A DNA stretch of 64,000 bases from NCBI RefSeq assembly GCF_004119455.1, contig NZ_NRQT01000003.1:372001-436000 (forward strand), given 5' to 3'. The notes under the pieces were generated by a model, which worked only from the letters and a program-made list of their open reading frames with translations, ran no database searches and was not told the DNA's origin. The DNA comes from Chryseobacterium sp. CH25 (GTDB lineage Bacteria > Bacteroidota > Bacteroidia > Flavobacteriales > Weeksellaceae). The stretch's first letter is position 1. Each line of letters begins with the position of its first letter. A program made the translations under genes and the position numbers. This document shows positions 14,190-23,422 of the stretch, piece by piece.

Positions 14190-14372
14190 ATGAAAAAATT
14201 AACAAGAAAAGAAACAGTCAAAATTAATGGTGGTATCCGCCCTGACCAGTGTTTTTATATTGACAGCAATGGTGCAAGAAAGATCGGATGCAGAAATATG
14301 CCTTTTCAGCAGGAGGATGGAACATGGCTCTATCCTTTGATCGAATGTGAGGCGTGTGGTGGAGGCCTCTAA
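14190..14372 (+). CDS. Bacteriocin-like peptide with NGG leader, copy 2
   Basis: 60 residues. Leader MKKLTRKETVKINGG differs from copy 1 at one position; the core begins IRPDQCFYIDSNGARKIGCR and has four Cys. Conservation is highest in the leader and around CFYID and the second Cys, and lower in the rest, as in families of secreted peptides with a common export route. It starts 42 bases after copy 1 in the same apparent transcript. Confidence 0.7.
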   Translation: MKKLTRKETVKINGGIRPDQCFYIDSNGARKIGCRNMPFQQEDGTWLYPLIECEACGGGL

Positions 14373-14396
14373 GAAACCTATTTAACAATAATAAAA

Positions 14397-14423
14397 AATC
14401 AGAGAACATAATGTTCTCTGATT
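14397..14423. terminator. Bidirectional terminator between the peptide genes and the GNAT gene
   Basis: Perfect inverted repeat AATCAGAGAACAT (14397-14409) and ATGTTCTCTGATT (14411-14423), with an A run on the left and T-rich sequence on the right, so it can terminate both convergent genes. Confidence 0.85.
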
Positions 14424-14448
14424 TTGTTTTTATAAGGTTGTATTCCAA

Positions 14449-14994
14449 TTAATCTTTAAAAATAGAATACATGACAAGATCAAAATATTCATCATCATGT
14501 TTTACATGCTGCTTCAATAGTGCTTCCTGTTCCATCCCAATTTTTTCCATAATTTTCCCGGAAGCAGGATTGTGAAGGAGATGAGTAGCATAAATTTTGT
14601 TGAGATCCAGTTCTTTAAACCCAAAATTCACAATCGCTTTAGCAGCTTCAGTCACATACCCTTTATTCCAGTAAGGAATTCCTATCCAGTATCCTAATTC
14701 TGCTTTATCATCATCTCTGTCATGAAGTCCGATAGCTCCAATAAGCTGTTCTTCCTTATTGCGGATTCCAAATGTAAAGCCGGTCTTATGATCAAAAGCT
14801 TCTTTGGACATTTTCAACCAGAATTTAGCATCATTTTCCGTGTAAGGATAAGGAATATTGGAAGTAAGATCCGAAAATATTCTATGTTGAAGAAACTCAA
14901 CGATAAAAGGAATATCCTGCTCTTCCAATTGGGAGAGAATCAATCTTTCTGTTTCTAATTTTGGAAACTCTTTTAAGTCTTTCATCTTGTTCAT
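14449..14994 (-). CDS. GNAT family N-acetyltransferase (RimJ/RimL-like)
   Basis: 181 residues. The start LETERLILSQLEEQDIPFIV and the end SGKIMEKIGMEQEALLKQHV are typical of the RimJ/RimL branch of GNAT enzymes, which transfer acetyl from acetyl-CoA to an amino group. The acetyl-CoA loop region is NKGYVTEAAKAIVNFGF; LGYWIGIPYWNKGY precedes it. The substrate cannot be told from sequence. An alternative start lies three codons downstream. It is convergent to the peptide genes and lies 51 bp after coaX on the same strand. Confidence 0.85.
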   Translation of the reverse strand: MNKMKDLKEFPKLETERLILSQLEEQDIPFIVEFLQHRIFSDLTSNIPYPYTENDAKFWLKMSKEAFDHKTGFTFGIRNKEEQLIGAIGLHDRDDDKAELGYWIGIPYWNKGYVTEAAKAIVNFGFKELDLNKIYATHLLHNPASGKIMEKIGMEQEALLKQHVKHDDEYFDLVMYSIFKD

Positions 14995-15045
14995 GGTTAT
15001 ATTGAAGCTTACGTTAGAATTGAGTACAAAAGCTCCTGATTGTAT

Positions 15046-15804
15046 TTATAAATCTTTTCCAAGGAAATAAAGACCTTTCAAGGTATGCAGTCTGTCCATC
15101 ACATGGATTTTATCCGTTAAAGGTTTATATACATGAGAAACACCTCCTGTAGCCACAACAAAGCAGTCATCATTCACCTCATCATTGATACGGTTAATAA
15201 AACCTTCTACCATTCCCAGAAAACCATATACCATTCCGCTCTGCATGCAGGTTACTGTATCTAATCCCAGCACTGATTTTGGCTTTTTCAGCTCAATTTC
15301 AGGAAGCTGAGCAGTGTGACTGATTAAAGAGTTTAAAGAAGTTACAATCCCCGGAGCAATAATAACTCCCATTGTTTCCCCTGTTTCCGCAACACAGCTT
15401 GCCGTGAGGGCAGTTCCGAAATCAATAACAATCTTTTTCCTGTTGGGATAAAGATTATGAGCAGCAACAAGATTGGCATAAATATCTGTTCCCATCTGCT
15501 TTGACTTCGCCTGTACACCGGACGGAGTAGCACGGTCAACAATTACCGGAGTAATCCCATGGATCTTCTTAATTCCAGAACTCATTACTTTGGTAAGCTG
15601 AGGTACTACGGATCCTATGATTACTTTCTGTATTTCTTTTGGTTCTACTTTATAAGTCTGATAAAGCATCAGCATCTGTACATAAAGCTCGTCTGCCGTT
15701 CTATAAGGCTTTGTATTGATTACCCATGAAATATCACAATTATCCCCATTAAAAAGGCCGAATCTGATATTACTGTTCCCTATGTTAATTACAATTGAAT
15801 TCAT
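15046..15804 (-). CDS. coaX: Type III pantothenate kinase
   Basis: 252 residues. First step of coenzyme A synthesis: ATP-dependent phosphorylation of pantothenate. The ASKHA-fold signatures are visible: INIGNSNIRFGLF at the N-terminus, IDFGTALTASCV in the middle, and VVATGGVSHVYKPL near the end. Type III enzymes are the usual form in Bacteroidota. A -7 box lies at 15845-15852. The downstream GNAT gene on the same strand may be read from this promoter. Confidence 0.93.
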   Translation of the reverse strand: MNSIVINIGNSNIRFGLFNGDNCDISWVINTKPYRTADELYVQMLMLYQTYKVEPKEIQKVIIGSVVPQLTKVMSSGIKKIHGITPVIVDRATPSGVQAKSKQMGTDIYANLVAAHNLYPNRKKIVIDFGTALTASCVAETGETMGVIIAPGIVTSLNSLISHTAQLPEIELKKPKSVLGLDTVTCMQSGMVYGFLGMVEGFINRINDEVNDDCFVVATGGVSHVYKPLTDKIHVMDRLHTLKGLYFLGKDL

Positions 15805-15844
15805 TTATATTTAAACAGGCTATGATTTGAAAAAATTTGAGTCC

Positions 15845-15852
15845 CAAATTTA
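15845..15852 (-). promoter_or_regulatory. -7 promoter box of coaX
   Basis: CAAATTTA on the plus strand reads TAAATTTG on the minus strand, 41 bp before the coaX start codon. Confidence 0.55.
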
Positions 15853-15861
15853 TAAAAAAAT

Positions 15862-15889
15862 AAAAGGAGTACTTACAAATACTCCTTTT
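15862..15889 (-). terminator. Terminator after the M1 peptidase gene
   Basis: AAAAGGAGTA (15862-15871) pairs with TACTCCTTTT (15880-15889); on the minus strand the T-rich sequence follows the stem. It lies 19 bp after the stop of the gene at 15908-17746. Confidence 0.7.
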
Positions 15890-15907
15890 ATCTCTATGTT
15901 TATCTTT

Positions 15908-17746
15908 TTATTTTACCTCTACAATATTATCCTCCATATTCACATCCGCAAGTCTCTGGCTGAAATCAATTCCCAGTACAGACAATTGAGATTTTGTATA
16001 AGGAATCGTAATGGTATACTCTTTCTGAGTCCAAGGCCAGTAAGGCATCGTCTTGAATTCACCATAAACATCCTTTTCCTTCCATGTGTGGGTCATATTC
16101 AATGGAATCTGGTAAGTAACAATCTTTTTATCAGTAGTCATTACACTGAAATCAATTGGCATTGGAACCTGACCGTTATTGATAAGGGTAACTGTTGTAG
16201 ATTTTGCATCATACTTTACATCCTTAACTCCGTAATCGATTGTTTTTGTTGTGTTAATCCAGTAATTGTGGAACCATTTCAGATCTATTCCTGAAACTTT
16301 TTGAGCAATATGAAGGAAATCTCTATCTGAAGGATGTTTCATACTCCATTGGTCATAATATTGTTTTAAAGTTTCTGCCAGATTTTGTTCTCCCATGATA
16401 TAGCCTAACTGCACCAGGTACAATTCTCCCTTCACGTAAGAAGCATAAGTATAGGATGTTCCGTTATCATGATGATCTCCTAACCAAACTGCAGGTTCTT
16501 CAATTCCTTTTTTAACGAAGTTTCTGTAAGCATCCAATCTTTCAACAAAAGGATTAGGTAATTGCTCTGGGAACAACTGATGCATCGTATACCCTTCTGC
16601 ATAGCTTGTAAATCCTTCATCCATCCAAGGACGTACAGATTCGTTAGTTGCAAGCATCTGCTGATACCAAGAGTGAGAACCTTCGTGAGCCATTAAGCCC
16701 ATTAAGTCTTTAATATTTTTAGCTTCTCCAAGGATCATGGTACACATCCCATACTCCATTCCTCCGTCACCTCCTTGAATAAAGGCATACGTTGGATATA
16801 CATACTTACCGAAATGAGAGTTCATAATCTGGAAATACTTGGTAATATAAGGCTGTGCTTCACCCCACACTTTAGTTTTATCATTTTTCTGATAGACTAA
16901 ATATACTTTTGGACCTTCCGGAACATTAAAGCTTTCTACTGAATAATCTCTGTCTGCACTCCATGCAAAATCAAGAATATTCTTAGCCGTCCATTTCCAG
17001 GTAGCTTTTTTATCTTTTTCTGCCTTAATCTTAGCAGCAGTATCGTATCCTTTTACTTCTGTTGGGTTTTCTAGAATTCCTCCTGCTCCAACAACATAGT
17101 CTTTATTAATTTTAATGGTCACATCAAAATCTGAGAAAGGTGCATGGAATTCTCTTCCTAAATAATCAAAAGTTGCCCATCCATCATAATCATACTCAGC
17201 AATTTTAGGATACCATTGCGTCATAGTCATATCTACTCCTTCTCTGTTGTTTCTTCCACTTCTTCTGATCTGCTGAGGAATCACCGAATCCCAATCCATG
17301 GTAAAGATTGTAGTAGAATTTGGTTTGATAGGTTCTGCCAGATACACTTTCATAATGGTTTCCTGAACTTCAAACTTCAGATCCGTCCCATTTTGTTTGA
17401 TCCAGTGAATATTCTGAGCCCCTTCCTGATCTTTCGGAATAGTGGACAGTGTTGAAATCCCGTTTTTCTGCAACCTTCCGTCACCATTTTTCCCTTGGGA
17501 AGACACTCTCTGATCCATCATGGAATTAGGCTTAAAGGCATTCCAATACAAATGGAAATATACCACATTAAGCTCATCCGGTGAGTTATTGGTGTATTCT
17601 AAGGTTTGTTTTCCCTGATAGGTAAATTTTTCAGCATTGACATCAATATCCATCTTGTATTTCGCAGCCTGCTGATAATAAGCTCCTTGCTGAGCCTGGA
17701 ATTGTGAAATGATAAACGCAAAAATGATTGCAGCCGATTTTCTCAT
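15908..17746 (-). CDS. M1 family zinc aminopeptidase, secreted
   Basis: 612 residues with an N-terminal signal peptide (MRKSAAIIFAFIISQFQAQ). The gluzincin motif HEGSH in GLMAHEGSHSWYQQ lies near residue 352 and the third ligand Glu in MDEGFTSYAEGY near 375, which defines peptidase M1. The exopeptidase motif before it is GGDGGMEYGMCTM, a variant of GxMEN in which the final Asn is replaced, so specificity may differ from classic aminopeptidase N. Probably periplasmic or outer-membrane associated peptide degradation. Single gene flanked by terminators. Confidence 0.88.
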   Translation of the reverse strand: MRKSAAIIFAFIISQFQAQQGAYYQQAAKYKMDIDVNAEKFTYQGKQTLEYTNNSPDELNVVYFHLYWNAFKPNSMMDQRVSSQGKNGDGRLQKNGISTLSTIPKDQEGAQNIHWIKQNGTDLKFEVQETIMKVYLAEPIKPNSTTIFTMDWDSVIPQQIRRSGRNNREGVDMTMTQWYPKIAEYDYDGWATFDYLGREFHAPFSDFDVTIKINKDYVVGAGGILENPTEVKGYDTAAKIKAEKDKKATWKWTAKNILDFAWSADRDYSVESFNVPEGPKVYLVYQKNDKTKVWGEAQPYITKYFQIMNSHFGKYVYPTYAFIQGGDGGMEYGMCTMILGEAKNIKDLMGLMAHEGSHSWYQQMLATNESVRPWMDEGFTSYAEGYTMHQLFPEQLPNPFVERLDAYRNFVKKGIEEPAVWLGDHHDNGTSYTYASYVKGELYLVQLGYIMGEQNLAETLKQYYDQWSMKHPSDRDFLHIAQKVSGIDLKWFHNYWINTTKTIDYGVKDVKYDAKSTTVTLINNGQVPMPIDFSVMTTDKKIVTYQIPLNMTHTWKEKDVYGEFKTMPYWPWTQKEYTITIPYTKSQLSVLGIDFSQRLADVNMEDNIVEVK

Positions 17747-17936
17747 TTAAAATTTTATTTTTTCTAAAGGTAGGTAATTTAAACAAAACCCTAAAATGTG
17801 GAGTTATAACAAGGTTTTGTTCTATTTTATATGGTTTTAGATGAATCTTATTCAGGATTGTTAAAAGACTTACAAAACTATTTTTCACCACAGATTGTGC
17901 GGATTTTCACAGATGAATATGGTTCATATCCTACAG

Positions 17937-18413
17937 TTAGCAGTATTGATCTTTCAATAGCTTTTTAATCAATGTAATTTGACCCAAATGATAATAGGCA
18001 TGTTCAATCATTCCATCAATATTCCTTTGATAGGTTCCATACTTTTCATCTACAAACACCTCATCAAGCTTTGAATCCGGCATCTTTTCCAACAGAGTTG
18101 TAAACTTTTCAGAATCTGACCATAGCTTATTCAACAAAGCATTCCATTGTTCCTGAGATTCAATAGGCGGAGCATCAAAACTATATTGATCTTTTATATC
18201 TAAAGTTCCCCCTTCAAAAACAGGGATGATTCCAGCGATATAATAGTCTATATGAAAAGTGAGCATGGCAATAGTATTTAAAGAACCAACCTTCGTTACA
18301 GCCTGTTCCCAGATTACATCAGAAAGCTGATCTTTAAAATTGGTATTGGCAATCCAAAGGCCATCAAGCATGACCTCTTTGAATCTTTTGGCTAATTGTG
18401 ACACTGAACTCAT
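17937..18413 (-). CDS. DinB-like (YfiT/DUF1572-type) protein
   Basis: 158 residues from ATG 18413. The frame is open to a TTG at 18452, but a -7-like TATCTTTA lies between the two on this strand, so the ATG is preferred. The four-helix DinB fold is suggested by LTFHIDYYIAG (first His) and DGMIEHAYYHLGQITLIKKL (HxxxH near the C-terminus), the metal ligands of DinB/YfiT enzymes, many of which are thiol S-transferases or have unknown roles. Function here unknown. Confidence 0.7.
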   Translation of the reverse strand: MSSVSQLAKRFKEVMLDGLWIANTNFKDQLSDVIWEQAVTKVGSLNTIAMLTFHIDYYIAGIIPVFEGGTLDIKDQYSFDAPPIESQEQWNALLNKLWSDSEKFTTLLEKMPDSKLDEVFVDEKYGTYQRNIDGMIEHAYYHLGQITLIKKLLKDQYC

Positions 18414-18444
18414 AGCTATGGTATGTTTTTCTAAAGATAAAAAA

Positions 18445-18472
18445 AACCTCAACTGTTTTTACAGCTGAGGTT
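18445..18472 (-). terminator. Terminator after the DUF6909-type gene
   Basis: AACCTCAACTGT (18445-18456) pairs with ACAGCTGAGGTT (18461-18472) with one mismatch; on the minus strand it is followed by eight Ts. Confidence 0.8.
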
Positions 18473-18495
18473 TATATTATCAAAGGAAATTAAGA

Positions 18496-20187
18496 TTATT
18501 TCTTAGCAGAAACTTCTTTTTTCCCACTTCTTAAAATCTTTTCAAGGATTCTTAAAGTAATCAGATAGGTTGGTTTTACTCCTGTAAGACCTAAACCACC
18601 TGAAGATAATGTACTACCTGTTTCTAACGGATTATCCGAAGCATAGTACGCATAGCAAACAAACAGATCCGGTGAAATATGATGTCTGATTTTAGAGGCT
18701 ACCTGAATCGCTTTCTGATAGTGAGCTCCTTCCATTTCAAGCCCAATCGCTCTCCATGAAGTATTCATAAAGTATGAAAGAATGTCTTTATTTTGAAGAG
18801 AAGTTCCTAAAACCGTAATCATTGGACCTTCAAAAGCCTTCAATTCATCATCTTTAAAATCATCAAGCTTTAATGCATTTTCAAAAGGATAATTATCGGC
18901 AGTTCCTTCAAAGATATGAGAAGTTGGGATCATAATATCACCTTTTTCTCCGGTAAGAATACCTGCTTTACCCATAATGGATACAGATTTTACATGCATC
19001 ATGTATACTTCTCCTTTATGTTCGTAAGGTTTCAGTAACTCGTCCATTACTTCAAAAGCCTGCTCACCGAAAGCATAGTCAAATACCATTACTACATCAT
19101 CTCCTGAGAACTTAGTATCAGCAAATGGAGTATTTTTTAGGTTCATTTTGCTAAGATCAATGATCTGTACATCAATATTACTTCCACTTTTATCAGCAAT
19201 ATGGATCATTCCTTCATCCATGGCAAATTTTAATACCTTGTCACGAAGTTCTTTTTTATTAGAGATTTCTTCGTACAGTTTATAATCTACCTCATTGTTG
19301 TGCTTCTTTTTAAGGGCATCATTAGCATACAGCATATTCTTTACAGAGTGCATGTTCGCTGAAATGATGTGCAAAGGACGGGTATGAAGATTGTTTTCAA
19401 ACAAAACCTCTTTCACTTTATTAGCCCATTTTTCACCAAAATAATGGTGTCCTACTCTTTCCTTTAATATAGCACTGAAATGAATTTCTCTCTCTGTTGA
19501 TCCTTTTGCATCCTCAAGGCTTACTTTTCCTAAGTTATAGATGATTTTAAATAAACGGTCCGGATTATTATCATCACCAAAAGTATTGTAAGCTCTTAAT
19601 GTTTCATCAAAAGATCTTCCTATTAAAGAAGAAAGGTGGATTAATGCCACTTCTTTCTCTTTTCTGCTGAATTTCTTTTCACCCTTCACTACTTCTTCAA
19701 TAATTTTGAAGGCACGTGTTGGCTTCCAGTTTTCATCCTGAATGAAAGCCAGGTTACGGATTTTATCAGCTTCTATAAATAAGAATGTAAGGTGGGTAAG
19801 AATGTCATAAATTTCGGAACGGCCCAAAAGAACCTCAATATTCATTTGGTGTTCGTCTATTCTATAACAGTTTCTTCTTCTTTTCTTTGGAACAATAGGT
19901 TCGAAACTTCCTTTATCAAACCCTTCATCAGATGTAAGATGAATAAAAGCACATTCTTCAATTCCTTCCGGAAGCCTGTCTAGTACATACATTAAACCAT
20001 CAAGTTCCAATTTGTTCGGGATATTCATGGTTCCATAAATTTCCGGATTGATGGTTTTTAACAAGCTTCTGATACTTTCTCCTGAAACCCCTGCCGGTTT
20101 GAAAAATCCTCTATAAAATAAGTGTCTCATAGAGATGTATAATCTTTCAATAGCCTCTGTTGTTTCTCTTGCTCTAGAATTTGTCAT
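18496..20187 (-). CDS. DUF6909-type conserved protein
   Basis: 563 residues from ATG 20187 (MTNSRARETTEAIERLYISM); the frame is open further upstream, but that part contains the -7 box at 20203. No signal peptide. I recognise this as the large conserved Bacteroidota protein usually labelled DUF6909. The C-terminal 200 residues (VMVFDYAFGEQAFEVMDELL, GEVYMMHVKSVSIMGKAGIL, and an IGLEMEGAHYQKAI segment) look like a nucleoside-phosphorylase-type fold: the (E)MEGAH motif resembles the EMEAA motif of purine nucleoside phosphorylases. That relation is an inference and no substrate is known. Monocistronic. Confidence 0.65.
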   Translation of the reverse strand: MTNSRARETTEAIERLYISMRHLFYRGFFKPAGVSGESIRSLLKTINPEIYGTMNIPNKLELDGLMYVLDRLPEGIEECAFIHLTSDEGFDKGSFEPIVPKKRRRNCYRIDEHQMNIEVLLGRSEIYDILTHLTFLFIEADKIRNLAFIQDENWKPTRAFKIIEEVVKGEKKFSRKEKEVALIHLSSLIGRSFDETLRAYNTFGDDNNPDRLFKIIYNLGKVSLEDAKGSTEREIHFSAILKERVGHHYFGEKWANKVKEVLFENNLHTRPLHIISANMHSVKNMLYANDALKKKHNNEVDYKLYEEISNKKELRDKVLKFAMDEGMIHIADKSGSNIDVQIIDLSKMNLKNTPFADTKFSGDDVVMVFDYAFGEQAFEVMDELLKPYEHKGEVYMMHVKSVSIMGKAGILTGEKGDIMIPTSHIFEGTADNYPFENALKLDDFKDDELKAFEGPMITVLGTSLQNKDILSYFMNTSWRAIGLEMEGAHYQKAIQVASKIRHHISPDLFVCYAYYASDNPLETGSTLSSGGLGLTGVKPTYLITLRILEKILRSGKKEVSAKK

Positions 20188-20202
20188 AAAATAAATTTCA
20201 CA

Positions 20203-20210
20203 CAAATATA
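20203..20210 (-). promoter_or_regulatory. -7 promoter box of the DUF6909-type gene
   Basis: CAAATATA on the plus strand reads TATATTTG on the minus strand, 16 bp before the start codon at 20187. It decides the start in favour of 20187. Confidence 0.6.
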
Positions 20211-20640
20211 CAAAATCTCCGCTCAACTTATTTTAACTATCTTTTAATTAAGTTGTTTAAAACCCATCAATAGGCAGATTTATTTTAAGATATGATGATA
20301 TTCTTCTTTATTTTAATATGAAATGAATATTACTATTTTAATCTTATATTTATAGTAGTATAAAATTTTAAAGCTGAGGTTAAAAATAAACTCAATCCCT
20401 GGATAGTAAAATGACATGATACTATTAAAAACGTTCACTCTGATGAAACAAACATTAAATAGGATTCCTTTTTGGGAAAACTATGGATCTGTCATATTTT
20501 AGTTTATTTTTTGCTGCTGACGATATTTTTAGAAAATATATCTTCAATACGCCATAAGCTTTCAAACAACAAGCACAAATTCCAATCCGCCCCTCCCAAA
20601 ATTAAAACCATTGTTTAATTTTTAGTTAAAATTTGACAAC
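20211..20640. other. Non-coding stretch between divergent genes
   Basis: AT-rich, no supported gene, no strong hairpin. A 19-codon frame at about 20441 (MKQTLNRIPFWENYGSVIF) is too short to call. Regulatory sites for glnN follow at 20641. Confidence 0.5.
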
Positions 20641-20695
20641 ACCCCTAAAAATTATAGGGGTAAAACATTTTCAATTCATTTTTTTTGTAAATTTG
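20641..20695 (+). promoter_or_regulatory. glnN: Palindrome and -7 box upstream of glnN
   Basis: A perfect 7-bp inverted repeat ACCCCTA(20641-20647)/TAGGGGT(20655-20661) with a 7-base AT spacer sits 26 bp before the -7 box TAAATTTG (20688-20695), which is 22 bp before the glnN ATG. The palindrome lies at the -33 region, where a nitrogen-responsive regulator could act. The regulator is unknown. Confidence 0.55.
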
Positions 20696-20717
20696 CCCAG
20701 TAAAAAATCACCCAAAT

Positions 20718-22913
20718 ATGTCAACCTTAAGATTCAAAGCATTAGAAACCCTTCCATTTAAGGATTTCAGAAAAGACAACTCTGTTGAAATCCCTGCGAA
20801 ATTATCAGAGCTATTCTGTAAAAATGTTTTCTCAGAAGAAACAATGAGAGAATATTTAACCAAAGAAGCATTCAGCTCTATTATGGATGCTATTAAAAAA
20901 GGAACAAAAATCCAGAGACATATCGCAGATCAGGTAGCGGTAGCGATGAAGGATTGGGCAATGAGCAAGGGAGTAACTCACTATACTCACTGGTTTCAGC
21001 CTTTGACAGGTACTACTGCTGAGAAGCATGATTCATTCTTTACTCCTATTGAAGGCGGTAGAGCGATTGAAAGATTCAGCGGAAACATGTTGATTCAACA
21101 GGAACCGGATGCATCTTCTTTCCCGAATGGAGGAATCAGAAATACTTTTGAAGCTAGAGGATATACTGCTTGGGATCCTACATCTCCTGCATTTATCATG
21201 GGAACAACATTATGTATTCCTTCTATCTTCATTTCTTACACTGGAGAGACATTAGATTACAAGGCACCTTTATTAAGAGCTTTGAATGCTGTGGATGAAG
21301 CTGCAACCAATGTAATGCAGTATTTTGATAAAAATGTAACTAAGGTAACTCCTACTTTAGGGTGGGAACAAGAATATTTCCTTGTTGATTCAGCGTTATA
21401 CCAATCACGTCCGGATCTTGTATTAACAGGAAAAACATTATTGGGACACTCTCCTGCAAAAGGACAACAGCTAGATGACCACTACTTCGGTTCTATTCCT
21501 ACAAGAGTAATGAACTTCATGAAAGAGTTGGAAATCGAGTGTATGAAGTTGGGAATCCCTGCAACAACAAGACACAACGAGGTAGCTCCAAACCAATTCG
21601 AGCTTGCTCCAATGTTTGAAGAAGTAAACGTTGCTGTAGACCACAACTCTTTGTTGATGGATATCATGGCAAGAGTTGCTCACAAGCACCACTTCCACAT
21701 CCTATTCCACGAAAAACCATTCGCAGGAGTAAACGGAAGCGGAAAACACAACAACTGGTCTTTAGCTACTGATACAGGTGAAAACCTTTTAAGCCCAGGA
21801 AAAAATCCTAAGAAAAACCTACAGTTCTTAACATTCTTCGTGAATACAATTAAAGCTGTACATGAATATGCTGACCTTTTAAGAGCAAGTATTGCTTCTG
21901 CAAGCAACGATCACAGATTAGGTGCTAATGAAGCTCCACCGGCAATTATTTCAGTATTCATCGGAAGCCAGTTATTCAGCGTTTTAGAAGAGCTTGAAAA
22001 AGTAACGAACGGAAAATTATCTCCGGAAGAAAAAACAGAATTAAAATTAAATGTAGTTGGAAAAATCCCTGAAATTCTATTAGATAACACCGATAGAAAC
22101 AGAACTTCGCCGTTTGCATTTACAGGAAATAAATTTGAGATCAGAGCGGTAGGATCATCTGCAAACTGTGCAGAATCTATGACCGTAATGAACACTATTG
22201 CTGCAAAACAGCTTAATGATTTCAAAAAAGAAGTTGACGCTTTAATTGAAACAGGTCTTAAGAAAGACGAGGCTATCTTCAATGTATTGAGAGAATACAT
22301 CAAGCAATGTAAAAACATTATGTTTGAAGGTGACGGATATTCTGATGACTGGGCTAAAGAAGCTAAGAAAAGAGGATTGAACAACCTTAAAACAACTCCT
22401 GAAGCTCTTAAGCAGGAAATGGATAAGAAATTCCTTGATCTTTATGAAGAAATGGGAATCTTTAACCACAGAGAAGTTGAAGCAAGAAACGAAATTAAAT
22501 TAGAAAAATATTCTACTGTTATTGATATTGAAGCAAGAGTGTTAAGTGATATCGCAAGAAACCACATTATTCCTTCCGCTTTAAATTATCAGAACAGATT
22601 AATTGAAAACGTAAAAGGTCTTAAAGAGATCTTTGGAGACAAGGAATTCAAATCTTTAGCAAAAGAACAGATGAGTTTAATCACAAGCATTTCTGAAAAT
22701 GTTTCTATCATTAAACTTGGTGTTGAAGATCTTCTTAAAGCCAGAGAAGCAGCCAAAAGCATAACAGACAGCCAAAAGCAGGCAGAAGCATACTGCAACA
22801 AAGTAAAACCTTTATTTGACGGGATCAGAGACGCTTCTGACAACCTTGAAATGATGGTAGACGATGAGCTTTGGCCAATGACAAAATACAGAGAGATGTT
22901 GTTTACAAAATAA
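20718..22913 (+). CDS. glnN: Glutamine synthetase type III
   Basis: 731 residues, the size of GSIII dodecameric enzymes found in Bacteroidota and some cyanobacteria. Makes glutamine from glutamate, ammonia and ATP. Seen: HYTHWFQPLTGTTAEKHDSF near the N-terminus (GSIII-specific), WEQEYFLVD, RHNEVAPNQFELAPMFEEVN, the HNNWSLATDTGENLLSPG segment, and DNTDRNRTSPFAFTGNKFE. The GSIII N- and C-terminal extensions are present. Single gene with its own promoter and terminator; the 20641 palindrome may connect it to nitrogen control. Confidence 0.95.
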   Translation: MSTLRFKALETLPFKDFRKDNSVEIPAKLSELFCKNVFSEETMREYLTKEAFSSIMDAIKKGTKIQRHIADQVAVAMKDWAMSKGVTHYTHWFQPLTGTTAEKHDSFFTPIEGGRAIERFSGNMLIQQEPDASSFPNGGIRNTFEARGYTAWDPTSPAFIMGTTLCIPSIFISYTGETLDYKAPLLRALNAVDEAATNVMQYFDKNVTKVTPTLGWEQEYFLVDSALYQSRPDLVLTGKTLLGHSPAKGQQLDDHYFGSIPTRVMNFMKELEIECMKLGIPATTRHNEVAPNQFELAPMFEEVNVAVDHNSLLMDIMARVAHKHHFHILFHEKPFAGVNGSGKHNNWSLATDTGENLLSPGKNPKKNLQFLTFFVNTIKAVHEYADLLRASIASASNDHRLGANEAPPAIISVFIGSQLFSVLEELEKVTNGKLSPEEKTELKLNVVGKIPEILLDNTDRNRTSPFAFTGNKFEIRAVGSSANCAESMTVMNTIAAKQLNDFKKEVDALIETGLKKDEAIFNVLREYIKQCKNIMFEGDGYSDDWAKEAKKRGLNNLKTTPEALKQEMDKKFLDLYEEMGIFNHREVEARNEIKLEKYSTVIDIEARVLSDIARNHIIPSALNYQNRLIENVKGLKEIFGDKEFKSLAKEQMSLITSISENVSIIKLGVEDLLKAREAAKSITDSQKQAEAYCNKVKPLFDGIRDASDNLEMMVDDELWPMTKYREMLFTK

Positions 22914-22937
22914 CTCTGTAAAGTTCCATATTAGTTA

Positions 22938-22963
22938 AATTCCTCAGTTTTTTCTGAGGAATT
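22938..22963 (+). terminator. Terminator of glnN
   Basis: AATTCCTCAG(22938-22947)/CTGAGGAATT(22954-22963) around six Ts, then a T-rich tail. Confidence 0.85.
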
Positions 22964-23362
22964 TTTTATTATATCTACTCCATGATAACAGATTCTATTC
23001 GTTAAGATTTTGCAACTTCTTAACTAAAACATTCCTTTCAGATCTGGTTTTACATGGAAAAGAGAGATAAGATTTAAAACCAACATCAAAACATCTGATA
23101 AAAGCCTATTAATACTGGCTTTTAATAAAATTCATTTTGTTTTTTTAACAGCCCTGAAAATTAGAGTTTTAAATTACAAAACGCTATTTATAGAAGAAAA
23201 TCGATAGATTTTGTTAAAGAATCTTAATAAAAAAAACCGCAGGCTTGCCAAAAATAGGCAGTTGCGGTTTATTTTTCTTTAACATATGTAAATAATATGT
23301 TAAATAGTGTTAAAATGAGATCCTGACAATTATCATATCAGGGGTCTTTTACTCGGAATCTC
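22964..23362. other. Non-coding stretch, possible small RNA ending in a terminator
   Basis: No gene. It contains a weak hairpin (TAAAAGCC 23099-23106 / GGCTTTTA 23117-23124) and a strong terminator-like hairpin (AAACCGCA 23234-23241, inner TGCC/GGCA, TGCGGTTT 23263-23270) followed by a T tract. A terminator with no gene directly before it may mark the 3' end of an unannotated RNA. Confidence 0.35.
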
Positions 23363-23370
23363 TACTTTTG
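23363..23370 (+). promoter_or_regulatory. -7 promoter box of the NlpC/P60 lipoprotein gene
   Basis: TACTTTTG, 52 bp before the start codon at 23423. Confidence 0.5.
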
Positions 23371-23422
23371 TAATGCTTTTGAAAATAAATATTCCAATTT
23401 TAACACGGTTAATCAAATATAT

